Shown: positions 1 through 7,707 of the stretch, one piece after another | Numbering within the stretch: position 1 is the stretch's first letter | Layout: each line of letters begins with the position of its first letter | DNA from: Clostridium sp. MD294 | GTDB taxonomy: Bacteria > Bacillota > Clostridia > Lachnospirales > Anaerotignaceae | NCBI RefSeq assembly: GCF_000364165.2 | Contig: NZ_CP097810.1 | Span: 1,302,001-1,366,000 of the forward strand | Direction: 5' to 3' | Length of the DNA stretch: 64,000 nt | Program-made: the position numbers and the translations under genes | Notes under the pieces: model-generated | Database searches by the model: none | The model's input: the letters and a program-made list of their open reading frames with translations, nothing else | Told to the model about the DNA's origin: nothing

Positions 1-606
1 ATAAAATGTAATTTTGTCTTTTTCTTCAGCAATAGCTTCATTCAGTTGTGAAATATGTTCTTGAGCTTCTTTTTTGATGCCAGAAAAGCCTTTTGGAAAT
101 AATTGGTCAATATAGTCTGGAGAAATCTCGCCAATTCCATTACGCCATTTGGAGTCAGTGTCTAAAAAACCTGTGTCCACACCAATTTTTTTAGTTTCTT
201 CAGAAGTGCGTGCTAAAAAAGCATCTTCTACAGATTTTCCTTTCCAATAAGGAAAAATGTTTTCGCGTACAAATTTTCTCTGCTCTTCTGTCATTTCATA
301 GGGGTCTTGAGGACGTTGAGGAAAATTGTCCATTTCATCATCTACCCATTTCCAAGCAAATTCAGGTGTTAATATACCACATTTGCGAAATTCGCCGCTT
401 GCTCCAACAATCAATTCTCCTTCAAAAATGTTGACGCAAAGTTCATTACAAGTATCATAAAATGCTTGTGCAGTACGAATAGCCATAGGTAATCCTTCTG
501 TGCGTTGGAATGATTGTGTCCAAATATTTGCTCTTTCATAGGATATAGAAGGTTTTGTGTTGATATAATTTTGACGGATTTTTTCTACTCTAGGAGTAAT
601 ACTCAT
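1..606 (-). CDS. Glycyl radical enzyme, CutC-like, N-terminal part (runs off left edge)
   Basis: The first 202 residues of a glycyl radical enzyme are visible; the gene continues beyond base 1. Residues 1-200 match the N-terminal pyruvate formate-lyase-like domain: the ELIVGASG segment near residue 63, then RPQDPYEMTEEQ and FPYWKGKSVEDAF, which I recall as typical of the choline trimethylamine-lyase (CutC) side of the family rather than of pyruvate formate-lyase or HypD. The catalytic Cys and the C-terminal glycyl loop lie outside the window, so the substrate cannot be decided. Start ATG at 606 has AAAGGTGG upstream. It follows the XRE-cupin regulator by 19 bp and probably shares its transcript. 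Confidence 0.8.
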   Translation of the reverse strand, partial: MSITPRVEKIRQNYINTKPSISYERANIWTQSFQRTEGLPMAIRTAQAFYDTCNELCVNIFEGELIVGASGEFRKCGILTPEFAWKWVDDEMDNFPQRPQDPYEMTEEQRKFVRENIFPYWKGKSVEDAFLARTSEETKKIGVDTGFLDTDSKWRNGIGEISPDYIDQLFPKGFSGIKKEAQEHISQLNEAIAEEKDKITFY

Positions 607-625
607 ATGATTTACCACCTTTCTG

Positions 626-1180
626 TTATTTTCTATAAAATATAACCATATACATTATTGCAGTACAATCACCTATATTTTTATAAATATGATTTTGATT
701 TGCCATATAATGAATACCGTTTTCAGCTTCTACTGTGTATTGTTTTTCACCTACTGTAATGAGAACTGTACCTTGTGAAACAATGATAAGTTCTTCTGTG
801 CCATATTCATGAGGAGAAGAAGAAGAACAACTGTCTTTGTCCATTTCAATTTGAAGTATTTCAAAACGTCTGTTATCGTCATAAGGAAAAAATGGAAACA
901 ATCGAAACTGTCCTTCATCACTTAAAAGAGCACGAATGTCTTTTTTATGTATAATTTCTGTTTCCATAGTATCGCCTTCTAATAAAGCGGTAAAAGAAAT
1001 GTGAAGACCTGTGGCAATTTTCCAAAGTGTTGCCACAGTAGGACTAGATTCTCCTCTTTCAATTTGTCCTAACATACTTTTACTTACACCTGTCATATTA
1101 GCAACACTGTCTAAACTCAATTTTTTTTCATTGCGAATTTGTTTTAAATTTGCAGAAATTCTGCTGCTCATAATATCCAT
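626..1180 (-). CDS. XRE-family regulator with C-terminal cupin
   Basis: This is a 184-residue DNA-binding regulator. Residues 8-62 form a lambda-repressor-like helix-turn-helix (SLDSVANMTGVSKSMLGQIE), and residues 105-182 form a cupin fold that in this family senses a small ligand. It lies directly upstream of the glycyl radical enzyme gene on the same strand, so it is likely the local regulator of that pathway. The start ATG has AAGGAG six bases upstream. A strong promoter with a perfect palindrome just after its predicted transcription start precedes the gene, which suggests autoregulation. Confidence 0.88.
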   Translation of the reverse strand: MDIMSSRISANLKQIRNEKKLSLDSVANMTGVSKSMLGQIERGESSPTVATLWKIATGLHISFTALLEGDTMETEIIHKKDIRALLSDEGQFRLFPFFPYDDNRRFEILQIEMDKDSCSSSSPHEYGTEELIIVSQGTVLITVGEKQYTVEAENGIHYMANQNHIYKNIGDCTAIMYMVIFYRK

Positions 1181-1199
1181 TATATTCTCCTTAATATAG

Positions 1200-1253
1200 T
1201 ACGTTATAACGTATTTATAATTTTAATATAGCATTTTAATAAGAAGTTGTCAA
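1200..1253 (-). promoter_or_regulatory. Promoter and palindromic operator of the XRE-cupin/glycyl radical operon
   Basis: On the minus strand TTGACA (1248-1253) and TATATT (1225-1230) are separated by exactly 17 bp. The perfect palindrome TACGTTATAACGTA at 1200-1213 begins a few bases after the expected transcription start, where a bound repressor would block elongation or open-complex formation. The adjacent XRE-cupin protein is the obvious candidate ligand; that link is inference. Confidence 0.75.
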
Positions 1254-1314
1254 TTATTTTGACCGTTTTTACGTTCAAAAAGTATTGTATTGTGTTTTTA
1301 GCAGATGAAAGTAG

Positions 1315-1343
1315 TTGACAAATATTGTCTGTTGTTGTATAAC
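1315..1343 (+). promoter_or_regulatory. SigA-type promoter for the 1417-3226 genes
   Basis: TTGACA at 1315-1320 and TATAAC at 1338-1343 have a 17-bp spacer and point toward the secreted-protein gene at 1417. Confidence 0.65.
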
Positions 1344-1416
1344 TATAGTATATTTGTATTATTAAAATAGTATATGTTGGTTCTATACTGTTTTTTATGT
1401 GAAAGGAGAGGTTTTT

Positions 1417-2145
1417 TTGAAAGGATTATTTTTATTATTGAGTACGTTTATGTTATCTAATTCTTTAGATGCTGGAGAAAATACTACAAAAACAATAGGA
1501 GATATTACATATAATACTGCTGATATTCAGCTTTCAGAACAGAGTGATGAAGAAGTATATGAGGTATTAAAACAAGTGTATGAAAATACAGGAAGTATTC
1601 CAAAAGGTGCTGTGGGAGCAAAAATATATGTTAAAACAAAAGAACAATTACAACAACAAGAAAATGGAATTATAGAAAAAGAAATTTCAGATAATACAGA
1701 AAGTCAATCGGCAATACAAAAAAATAATATTGCTACAGAAAAATATACTGTTGCATTACTTGATAATATGACATATAAAATAAATGGCAATGATGTAGAA
1801 CTTTATTATGATGGTAATTATATAGGAGAAATAAAGTGTTATACCATTTATGATGATGTTAATTTATATGAAGAACTAAAAAATGGAGATTTTGGAAAAG
1901 TAGTTGATATTTGTTTCAATACATTAGGATATATTGATGAAAAGCAAAGAGAAATAGAATATATGGCAAGTAGTGGGGTACATTGTGATATTGCTATTTG
2001 GATAAGAGAAGGAAAAGAAAAAAAATGGAGTAAAAACCATTATATTTTTATAAATGGAAAAGAACTTTTTGATATTTCTATACTAGAAAATGCTGAAAAA
2101 AATATAAATGTGGAAAGTATACTTTCTCATTTTAAAATAAAATAG
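1417..2145 (+). CDS. Secreted protein of unknown function
   Basis: I do not recognise this protein. I place the start at TTG 1417 because GGAGAGG lies six to nine bases upstream and the protein then opens with a signal peptide (MKGLFLLLSTFMLSNS, likely cleavage after LDA), giving 242 residues. A GTG 18 bases earlier is also in frame but has no ribosome binding site. The mature part is acidic and Asn/Lys rich, with a C-terminal segment (HCDIAIWIREG, HYIFINGKELFD) that looks like a folded domain. It begins a run of three unknown genes on the same strand, 36 bp before the next. Confidence 0.6.
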   Translation: MKGLFLLLSTFMLSNSLDAGENTTKTIGDITYNTADIQLSEQSDEEVYEVLKQVYENTGSIPKGAVGAKIYVKTKEQLQQQENGIIEKEISDNTESQSAIQKNNIATEKYTVALLDNMTYKINGNDVELYYDGNYIGEIKCYTIYDDVNLYEELKNGDFGKVVDICFNTLGYIDEKQREIEYMASSGVHCDIAIWIREGKEKKWSKNHYIFINGKELFDISILENAEKNINVESILSHFKIK

Positions 2146-2181
2146 ATATATATTTAAAGTAATGAAAGGAAAGGGAATAAT

Positions 2182-2778
2182 ATGGTAAATGCAATTAATA
2201 GAACACAACAAAAATATATTACAAAACCTATAATAAAACAAAATACAGATGTGTCAGAAAAGCAATATAATCCACAATATAAATCAGATGTATATGTTGC
2301 TTCTGATGTGATTGCAAAAAATAATCAGATGGAACAAACAAAAGAAACAGAAAAAGAGATGTATTATGGACTGAGTGAAAAAGAGTGGGAAGAATTGGCA
2401 AGTAAATATGATGTAGAAAATTTAGATAAGGAACAAAGAAAAGAATTACTTACAGAATTAAAAGACAAAGGTGTCATAAATGAGCAGGAATATCGAATAA
2501 CAAAATTTGTATTTATACCTGTAGAAAAATGTTCTGTAAATCGTATTGTAATAGGAGAAGATAAAAAATGGAATTTCGACCAAAAAAATTGGCTGGAAAA
2601 ATATGATGCCATTGCAGAATATTGTGATGAATTATTAGATAATTTGCAAGATGTTAATAGAGCACAAGGTATAGAAAATATAAGAGATGTATATTTAAAA
2701 ATAGCAGATATATTTGATAAAATAGCCGAGCAAAGAAAAATAGTTTCACATTCTGATAATAAGGAGAGAATAAAATGA
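2182..2778 (+). CDS. Hypothetical protein
   Basis: This 198-residue protein has no signal peptide or membrane segment and I recognise no family. The first 60 residues are low-complexity and Gln/Asn/Lys rich; residues 60-110 are charged helix (LSEKEWEELASKYDVENLDKEQ); residues 135-190 are predicted helical. AAAGGAAAGGG precedes the ATG. Its stop overlaps the start of the next gene by four bases (ATGA at 2775-2778), so the two are probably translationally coupled. Confidence 0.6.
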   Translation: MVNAINRTQQKYITKPIIKQNTDVSEKQYNPQYKSDVYVASDVIAKNNQMEQTKETEKEMYYGLSEKEWEELASKYDVENLDKEQRKELLTELKDKGVINEQEYRITKFVFIPVEKCSVNRIVIGEDKKWNFDQKNWLEKYDAIAEYCDELLDNLQDVNRAQGIENIRDVYLKIADIFDKIAEQRKIVSHSDNKERIK

Positions 2779-3226
2779 GAAAAAAGTACTAACTGTTACT
2801 TTAATAGTTGTAGCATTAGTATGTTCTATAGTAATTATGCAAAAAAATAAAATGAATGTACAAGAATATGAACTATCTATTGAAGTGACAGTAAAAAAAG
2901 GCTATATATTGTCAGGACAGTCTATGTATACTGGAGATAATGTACTTATAGGAGTTTATGTTGAAAAAGCCTTTCTTTCTTCTGGAGCAATTGCCATTTT
3001 CCAAAGATACCATCGGTCAGAAAATGTTACTTTTTCAGGAGTAAAAGAAATTTCTATTCATATGAAAAATGGAAAAGTTTATAATTTATGGTATGACTGT
3101 GAAGATAAAACAGTTTCTTATAATGAGCAGACAGATGAGGCAGTTACATATATATTGTTTGCTGAAACAATTCCTTTAAAAAAAATAGAAGCGATAGAAA
3201 TAGAAGGTCAAAAATTTGAAATATGA
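2775..3226 (+). pseudogene. Membrane-anchored hypothetical protein, frameshifted near the start
   Basis: An ATG at 2775 overlaps the previous stop in the usual ATGA arrangement, but its frame closes after five codons (MRKKY). One extra base in the A6 run at 2780-2785 would join it to the long downstream frame and yield MRKKVLTVTLIVVALVCSIV, a typical N-terminal membrane anchor, followed by the 129-residue soluble part that otherwise opens at ATG 2837. No other start codon exists between the stop at 2771 and 2837 in that frame. So this is a one-base homopolymer loss: a sequencing error, a real mutation or a slippage site. The soluble part (to 3226) is not a family I recognise. Confidence 0.6.
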
Positions 3227-3308
3227 GTTTGATTATTGTGTGGTATAAAATAAATATAAATTAAAATAGTATTGTATCATATTTCTAAAATTTGTCAGGA
3301 GGGAAAAT

Positions 3309-4148
3309 ATGAATAGAAAAGCAATGGCGAAAGAAACATTGGAAATTTTAGAACAGGGATACTATGAACGAATAGTTAAAAATGAAGCTAATCAAGAATT
3401 AGAAAAACAACAGATTAGTATAAAAGATGATATAAAACAATCTATTGAAAAAAGTAAATTGATTTCTCCTATGGAGGCAGAGAAAATTATCGAAAAATAT
3501 CATGTATGTAAAAGCTGTAGTAAACCAGAGATAAGAGTGGAAAATATTTCTACAGTAGAGGCTGTGCGTGTACTGACAAAAGAAGGAAAAAAAGATATTG
3601 CTGTATTGAACTTTGCAAGTGCGAAAAATCCTGGAGGTGGCTTTTTAAATGGGGCTAAAGCTCAAGAGGAGAGCATAACAGTATCTAGTACACTCTATAC
3701 TACATTAACATTACATGAACAATATTACAAACAAAATAGAGCCAATAAATCAATGATGTATTTGGATTATGCAATTTATTCTCCAGAAGTAGTATTTTTC
3801 CGTGATGAACGATTTCAATTAGCAGAAGTACCTGTAAAAGCTTCTGTGTTAACATTACCAGCAGTCAATATGGGACAAGTGATTTTAAAGGGAGAAAATG
3901 TACAACAAGCCAAAAGAGTTATGCGTAGAAGAATGAAGTTAGCATTGAGTATATTTGCAGAACAGAAAGCAAAGCATATAGTGCTTGGTGCTTATGGGTG
4001 TGGTGTATTTCGAAATGACCCAAAAGAAGTAGCAGCTTGGTGGAAAGAGCTTCTAGAAGAAGAAATGGGGCAGTATTTTGTTTCTGTATTTCATGCCGTT
4101 TTAGACCAATCGAAAGAGCAACGCTGTATAAAGGCATTTTTGGAATGA
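3309..4148 (+). CDS. Microbial-type poly(ADP-ribose) glycohydrolase (TIGR02452/DUF2263)
   Basis: The 279-residue protein is a macrodomain-fold ADP-ribose hydrolase. The PARG signature is intact: FASAKNPGGG at residues 102-111 followed by QEE at 119-121, where the second Glu is the catalytic acid in characterised bacterial PARGs. A second ligand-loop motif, LGAYGCGVFRNDP, lies near residue 223. Family knowledge predicts removal of ADP-ribose chains or protein-bound ADP-ribose, or salvage of free ADP-ribose. AGGAGGG precedes the ATG. No ADP-ribosyltransferase is visible next to it; an NAD-dependent sirtuin is encoded 29 kb away. Confidence 0.85.
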   Translation: MNRKAMAKETLEILEQGYYERIVKNEANQELEKQQISIKDDIKQSIEKSKLISPMEAEKIIEKYHVCKSCSKPEIRVENISTVEAVRVLTKEGKKDIAVLNFASAKNPGGGFLNGAKAQEESITVSSTLYTTLTLHEQYYKQNRANKSMMYLDYAIYSPEVVFFRDERFQLAEVPVKASVLTLPAVNMGQVILKGENVQQAKRVMRRRMKLALSIFAEQKAKHIVLGAYGCGVFRNDPKEVAAWWKELLEEEMGQYFVSVFHAVLDQSKEQRCIKAFLE

Positions 4149-4274
4149 TTGCTATATTATGGTAAAATAACTAGTAAAAGTAAGAAAGAATATATAAGTG
4201 TGTTAAAAAGAGTATATGGAATAAATTGGAGTTCATTTTAAAACAATATTTTTACGAAAATAGTTTTGTATTTT

Positions 4275-4303
4275 AGTGCTATGTAAGTCATAGCACTTTT
4301 TTT
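4275..4303 (+). terminator. Rho-independent terminator
   Basis: A perfect 9-bp stem (AGTGCTATG / CATAGCACT) with a 5-base loop is followed by seven T. It lies about 130 bp after the PARG stop. Confidence 0.8.
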
Positions 4304-4481
4304 AATAAAATTTATATCATAAAGCATTAAAAAAAACTGTTTTTTTAAATTAAAAGTTGTGAATGTAGATATAAAAAAGTATTATTTGTACAAAATAGAA
4401 TATTTTTGTAAAAAAAGGTAATAAAAGAAAATATTTTAGTAAACACAGTATAAATTTGATAGAAAAAACAAAAAAAATATA

Positions 4482-4534
4482 TTGACTAATATACTCATTA
4501 TAAATTATAATAAATTAAAAACTATCAAGATAGT
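4482..4534 (+). promoter_or_regulatory. Promoter and dyad upstream of the BlaI-type repressor
   Basis: TTGACT (4482-4487) and TATAAT (4506-4511) are 18 bp apart. The inverted repeat ACTATC-AA-GATAGT at 4521-4534 covers the expected start of transcription. It overlaps a second one, ATCAAGA-TAGT-TCTTGAT. BlaI-family proteins are typically self-repressing dimers on such dyads; the assignment is inference. Confidence 0.55.
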
Positions 4535-4626
4535 TCTTGATGTATTAAAGAATAATAAACATAATGTTAAAAATAGGCTTTTTTGGTAGTTCAATCATAA
4601 TTAATATTTAGAAGGAGATGACATCT

Positions 4627-4980
4627 ATGAAGATATTTGATTCAGAATTAAGAGTGTTAAATGTATTATGGGAAGAACAGGAGATTAGAGCGAGTCAAGT
4701 TTGCAAAATATTAGAGGAAAAAATAGGTTGGAATAGAAATACAACTTATACAGTGATTAAAAAATGTATAGAAAAGGGATATATAGAAAGAACAGAACCA
4801 CACTTTATTTGTAAAATATTACTTTCTAAAGAGGAAGTACAAAAACAAAGTGTATCAAATTTGGTAGAGAAATTTTTTGATGGTTCAAAGTCTGAATTTA
4901 TGAAAACATTTTTAGAAAAACAAACATTTACACAACAAGAAAAAGATGAATTAAAGAAAATGATAAATGAATGGAATTAA
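4627..4980 (+). CDS. BlaI/MecI/CopY-family transcriptional repressor
   Basis: This is a penicillinase-repressor-type winged helix protein of 117 residues: FDSELRVLNVLWEEQ, then the recognition region WNRNTTYTVIKKCIEKGYIER, and a C-terminal dimerisation tail. I use ATG 4627 because AGAAGGAG lies at a good distance; an ATG nine bases earlier abuts that site. No sensor protease (BlaR1/MecR1), beta-lactamase or copper ATPase lies next to it, so its inducer is unknown. A dyad in its own promoter suggests autorepression. Confidence 0.85.
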   Translation: MKIFDSELRVLNVLWEEQEIRASQVCKILEEKIGWNRNTTYTVIKKCIEKGYIERTEPHFICKILLSKEEVQKQSVSNLVEKFFDGSKSEFMKTFLEKQTFTQQEKDELKKMINEWN

Positions 4981-4989
4981 GTAATCAAA

Positions 4990-5016
4990 AAAACTCCTTA
5001 TATTTTAAGGAGTTTT
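4990..5016. terminator. Bidirectional terminator
   Basis: An 11-bp perfect stem (AAAACTCCTTA / TAAGGAGTTTT) with a 5-base loop separates the convergent genes ending at 4980 and 5031. T or A runs on both sides let it work for both strands. Confidence 0.85.
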
Positions 5017-5030
5017 TTTATAATAAAATG

Positions 5031-5795
5031 TTATAAGCGAGTATTGTGATAACGACCATGTTTTTCTGTTTTTTTGGTATATTGTATTGCTTCTTTGGGA
5101 CAATGATTAAGACAAGCAAGACACATATAACAATGTCCCTTGTCCCAATGAGGCTTTTCTGATTTCATGTGTATCATGCGAGCAGGACAAAGAGTTTCAC
5201 ATTTGCCACAACCAATACAGTCACCAGTGGTATAAAAATGTTTTGTATTAGTGTAAAAGCGATGGAATAAATAATGAAATAATGTGCTTTTTAATAAAGG
5301 AAATTTTCCTTTTTCTATACGGAAAAAATTATCTTTTTGTAGTGCTATCATTTTAGCAATTTTATAAATTGTTTTTTCAGCTTTATTTAATTTTTCTGTT
5401 TGTTGTTCTTTGCTTAGAACATCAAATAAAACAACGTAGTTATCAGGCATAGCAATAGAAAAACCACTGTTTAAATAAATATTTTTCTTTTTTAATATTT
5501 TTTTTAATTCTTCCATAGTATTGCCTATACTTTCACCACAGGTAATAATAGCAAAAGTGTAATAGGGAGCAATAGAAGAAATATCTAAATTTTCAATAAA
5601 AGTAATAACAGGTTTAGGAAGTCCCCAAGCATATACAGGAAAAACAAATCCTAAATGTTCTCCTTGTGAAATAATGTAACTGTAATTATTGCTGTGTATA
5701 ATATCTGTTATGTTACAAATAGGTTCTTGTAAAGAAGCAGAAAGTTGCTGTGCCGTATAGAAAGAATTTCCAGTTCCTGAAAAATAAAATATCAT
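5031..5795 (-). CDS. EFR1-family flavodoxin-ferredoxin fusion
   Basis: The N-terminal 150 residues form a flavodoxin-like fold starting at the FMN phosphate loop FSGTGNSFYTA. The C-terminus holds two 4Fe-4S motifs, CIGCGKCETLCP (Cys 193-203) and CYMCLACLNHCP (Cys 222-232). The family (EFR1 ferrodoxin) is cytoplasmic and carries electrons in anaerobes; the partner enzyme is not known. It is a stand-alone gene with AAAGGATAG before its ATG. Length (254) is normal for the family. Confidence 0.88.
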   Translation of the reverse strand: MIFYFSGTGNSFYTAQQLSASLQEPICNITDIIHSNNYSYIISQGEHLGFVFPVYAWGLPKPVITFIENLDISSIAPYYTFAIITCGESIGNTMEELKKILKKKNIYLNSGFSIAMPDNYVVLFDVLSKEQQTEKLNKAEKTIYKIAKMIALQKDNFFRIEKGKFPLLKSTLFHYLFHRFYTNTKHFYTTGDCIGCGKCETLCPARMIHMKSEKPHWDKGHCYMCLACLNHCPKEAIQYTKKTEKHGRYHNTRL

Positions 5796-5932
5796 AATAC
5801 TATCCTTTCTTTGATTATAATGTGTTTATGTATAAAAATATTGTAAATTTGTTATTTTTTATTATACACTTTTTTAAAAAAGAATGATATAGTATTTTAA
5901 AAAGTATTGTGATATTGAAAGGAAGAATAATA

Positions 5933-6346
5933 ATGTTAGAAAAAGCAATACTATTTGCGTTAAAAGCACATAGTGGGCAAAAAGACAAAGCAGGAAAAAA
6001 TTATATATTACATACATTAAGAGTAATGCTCTGCTTTGAAAAAGAACAACAACAAATTGTAGCAGTACTTCATGATGTTCTGGAGGATAGCGAAATGACA
6101 GAACAGGATTTAAAAAAAGCTGGTTTTTCTCAGCAAATAATAGAAGCTGTAGTCTGTCTAACGAAAAAAGAAGGAGAATGTTATTTCAATTATATACAAA
6201 GAGTAAAACAAAATGATGTAGCACGTGTAGTAAAATTGGCTGATTTAGAGGATAATATGAATTTAAAAAGAATACAAAATGTAACACAAAAGGATATACA
6301 AAGAGTAGAAAAATATAAAAAAGCAAAAGAAATGTTGGAAAAGTAA
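5933..6346 (+). CDS. Small SpoT-type HD hydrolase (possible alarmone hydrolase)
   Basis: A 137-residue single-domain HD phosphohydrolase. Visible motifs are KAHSGQKDKAGKNYILHTLRV, the HD pair in AVLHDVLEDSEM, and VVKLADLEDNMNLKR near the end. These follow the layout of the SpoT/MESH1 hydrolase domain, so hydrolysis of (p)ppGpp or a related nucleotide is the best guess; no synthetase domain is attached. I chose ATG 5933 for the upstream AAAGGAAG over an in-frame GTG 24 bases earlier. A long terminator follows directly. Confidence 0.78.
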   Translation: MLEKAILFALKAHSGQKDKAGKNYILHTLRVMLCFEKEQQQIVAVLHDVLEDSEMTEQDLKKAGFSQQIIEAVVCLTKKEGECYFNYIQRVKQNDVARVVKLADLEDNMNLKRIQNVTQKDIQRVEKYKKAKEMLEK

Positions 6347-6388
6347 AAGTATTCAGTACATTGTTGTAAATGTACTGAATACTTTTTT
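6347..6388. terminator. Terminator with 14-bp stem
   Basis: AAGTATTCAGTACA at 6347-6360 pairs perfectly with 6371-6384 across a 10-base loop, followed by six T. It starts right at the HD gene's end and lies just before the convergent gene's stop, so it may serve both. Confidence 0.85.
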
Positions 6389-6406
6389 ATATGTTATAGT
6401 GAGGGA

Positions 6407-6694
6407 TTATAACAATGTTTTGTATAATGTAATTTTTAAAGGCTGTGAAAGTAATTCATTTAATTGAGGGCATATTGTTGTAAAATGTTTGCTGGCATTG
6501 TGGCTATCTATAGCAGATTGGTCAGCCCAACATTCTATAAAAGCAATTTTTTCTGTATTGTCTAAACATTCATGTAAATGATAAAATATATTTCCTGTTT
6601 CTTTTTGAGAAGCTTCTATAAGTGGTTTTGCTAATTCTAAAAAAGCATTTTTGTTTTTTTGAGGAAGTGTACCCTCTGCAATAATGTTAATCAT
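6407..6694 (-). CDS. Antibiotic biosynthesis monooxygenase (ABM) domain protein
   Basis: A 95-residue ferredoxin-like alpha/beta-barrel protein of the ABM/YgiN type, related to quinol monooxygenases; such proteins act as dimers on quinones or other aromatics. Typical elements are GNIFYHLHECLDN and IAFIECWADQSAIDSHNAS. Its ATG overlaps the stop of the nitroreductase gene by four bases, so the two are one operon under the divergent HxlR gene's control region. Confidence 0.82.
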   Translation of the reverse strand: MINIIAEGTLPQKNKNAFLELAKPLIEASQKETGNIFYHLHECLDNTEKIAFIECWADQSAIDSHNASKHFTTICPQLNELLSQPLKITLYKTLL

Positions 6695-7218
6695 AAAAAA
6701 TCCTCCGTGTTGTAAATAAGTTCCGAAATTGGTTTTCTGGTTTGGTTGTGCCTTTGTGGAGAAAGTGCAGTGTTTTCTTCTGCATAGCCTATAGCAAGCA
6801 TAGTAACTACATCTAAATCTTGAGGAATTGAAAATGCTTTTTTGACATCTTCAGGTGAAAAATTTCCTATCCATACACTGCCTAAACCGAGAGAAGTTGC
6901 TTCTAACATCATATGGTCTGTTACAATAGCACAGTCAATATCAGCAAAATATTTTTTGTCATAATGTCTTTTCCAAGAGCAAGAAGTATCTGCTAAAACA
7001 ATCATGACAACAGGTGCATTGTAAAAGTTAGCAAAGGGAGCAAGTTTTGATAGTTGTCCAGAGTCATCTAACATCAGAAGTTTTTGAGGCTGTAAATTTG
7101 CAGCAGTAGGTGCCACATGAGCAGCATTTATAATAGCTTCTATTTTTTGTTTTTCTACTGGTTTAGACTGAAATTGTCTTGTGCTGTATCTTTTTTTAGC
7201 AAGTTCTAAAAAATCCAT
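6691..7218 (-). CDS. Nitroreductase-family flavoprotein
   Basis: A 175-residue FMN-dependent NAD(P)H oxidoreductase. The N-terminal FMN phosphate-binding motif KKRYSTRQFQSKPVEKQK, the central APTAANLQPQ segment and the C-terminal LGSVWIGNFSPEDV and MLAIGYAEE segments are characteristic. It would reduce nitroaromatics, quinones or similar electrophiles in the cytoplasm. It is divergent from an HxlR-type regulator that carries two N-terminal cysteines, so induction by electrophile or thiol stress is plausible. Length is normal for the short subfamily. Confidence 0.88.
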   Translation of the reverse strand: MDFLELAKKRYSTRQFQSKPVEKQKIEAIINAAHVAPTAANLQPQKLLMLDDSGQLSKLAPFANFYNAPVVMIVLADTSCSWKRHYDKKYFADIDCAIVTDHMMLEATSLGLGSVWIGNFSPEDVKKAFSIPQDLDVVTMLAIGYAEENTALSPQRHNQTRKPISELIYNTEDFL

Positions 7219-7240
7219 ATTAAAATCTCCTTTCTGTATG

Positions 7241-7314
7241 TTGCAAATAAAATTTTATTTGTGATATAATTGTATCAGTTATTTTATAAAACACAAGTAC
7301 GCACTTTAAAGTGC
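7241..7314. promoter_or_regulatory. Divergent control region with palindrome, nitroreductase/HxlR
   Basis: For the HxlR gene TTGCAA (7241-7246) and TATAAT (7265-7270) are 18 bp apart. On the other strand TACAAT (7269-7274) overlaps that -10 and could serve the nitroreductase operon. The perfect 14-bp palindrome GCACTTTAAAGTGC lies at 7301-7314, 25 bp or more from either -10. It is the best candidate operator for the HxlR protein. Confidence 0.6.
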
Positions 7315-7350
7315 AATAGTATACAAAAAGATACTATAAAGGAGGATAGT

Positions 7351-7707
7351 ATGAAACAATGTAAACAAGGCTATCATTGCCCTATGGAAGTTACGCTAGA
7401 ATTGATTGGGGGAAAGTGGAAGGCATTGCTTTTGTGGCATTTAATGGGAGGAACACTTCGCTTTCATGAATTAAGGGCATTAGTGCCTCAAGTAACACCT
7501 AAAATGCTTACACAACAGCTTAGAGATTTAGAAAAAGATGGTCTGATAGAAAGAAAAGTATATCCAGTAGTACCACCAAAAGTAGAATATTCTCTTACAG
7601 AGTTTGGAAAAAGTTTGATACCAATATTAGATGTTATGTGTAATTGGGGTAATGAGTATATAGAAAAAAATAATATTGTAATAAAGTGCCAAAAAGAGGC
7701 ATTATAA
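7351..7707 (+). CDS. HxlR-family winged-helix regulator
   Basis: A 119-residue regulator starting at ATG 7351 with GGAGG six bases upstream; an in-frame ATG 81 bases earlier lacks a binding site and would add an unrelated tail. It has the family layout CPMEVTLELIGGKWKALLLWHL then RFHELRALVPQVTPKMLTQQLRDLEKDGLIER. Cysteines at residues 4 and 10 resemble the redox-sensing Cys of YodB/HypR-type members, which control nitroreductase and quinone-detoxifying genes. It is divergent from exactly such genes, so it is likely their repressor or activator. Confidence 0.88.
   Translation: MKQCKQGYHCPMEVTLELIGGKWKALLLWHLMGGTLRFHELRALVPQVTPKMLTQQLRDLEKDGLIERKVYPVVPPKVEYSLTEFGKSLIPILDVMCNWGNEYIEKNNIVIKCQKEAL

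Larger units (their letters stand above)
4149..4617. other. Intergenic region, 469 bp, A/T rich
   Basis: It holds a rho-independent terminator (4275-4303) and, toward its right end, the promoter and dyad of the BlaI-type gene. The remaining 4304-4481 stretch is poly-A/T sequence in which I see no open frame or stable stem. Confidence 0.6.
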
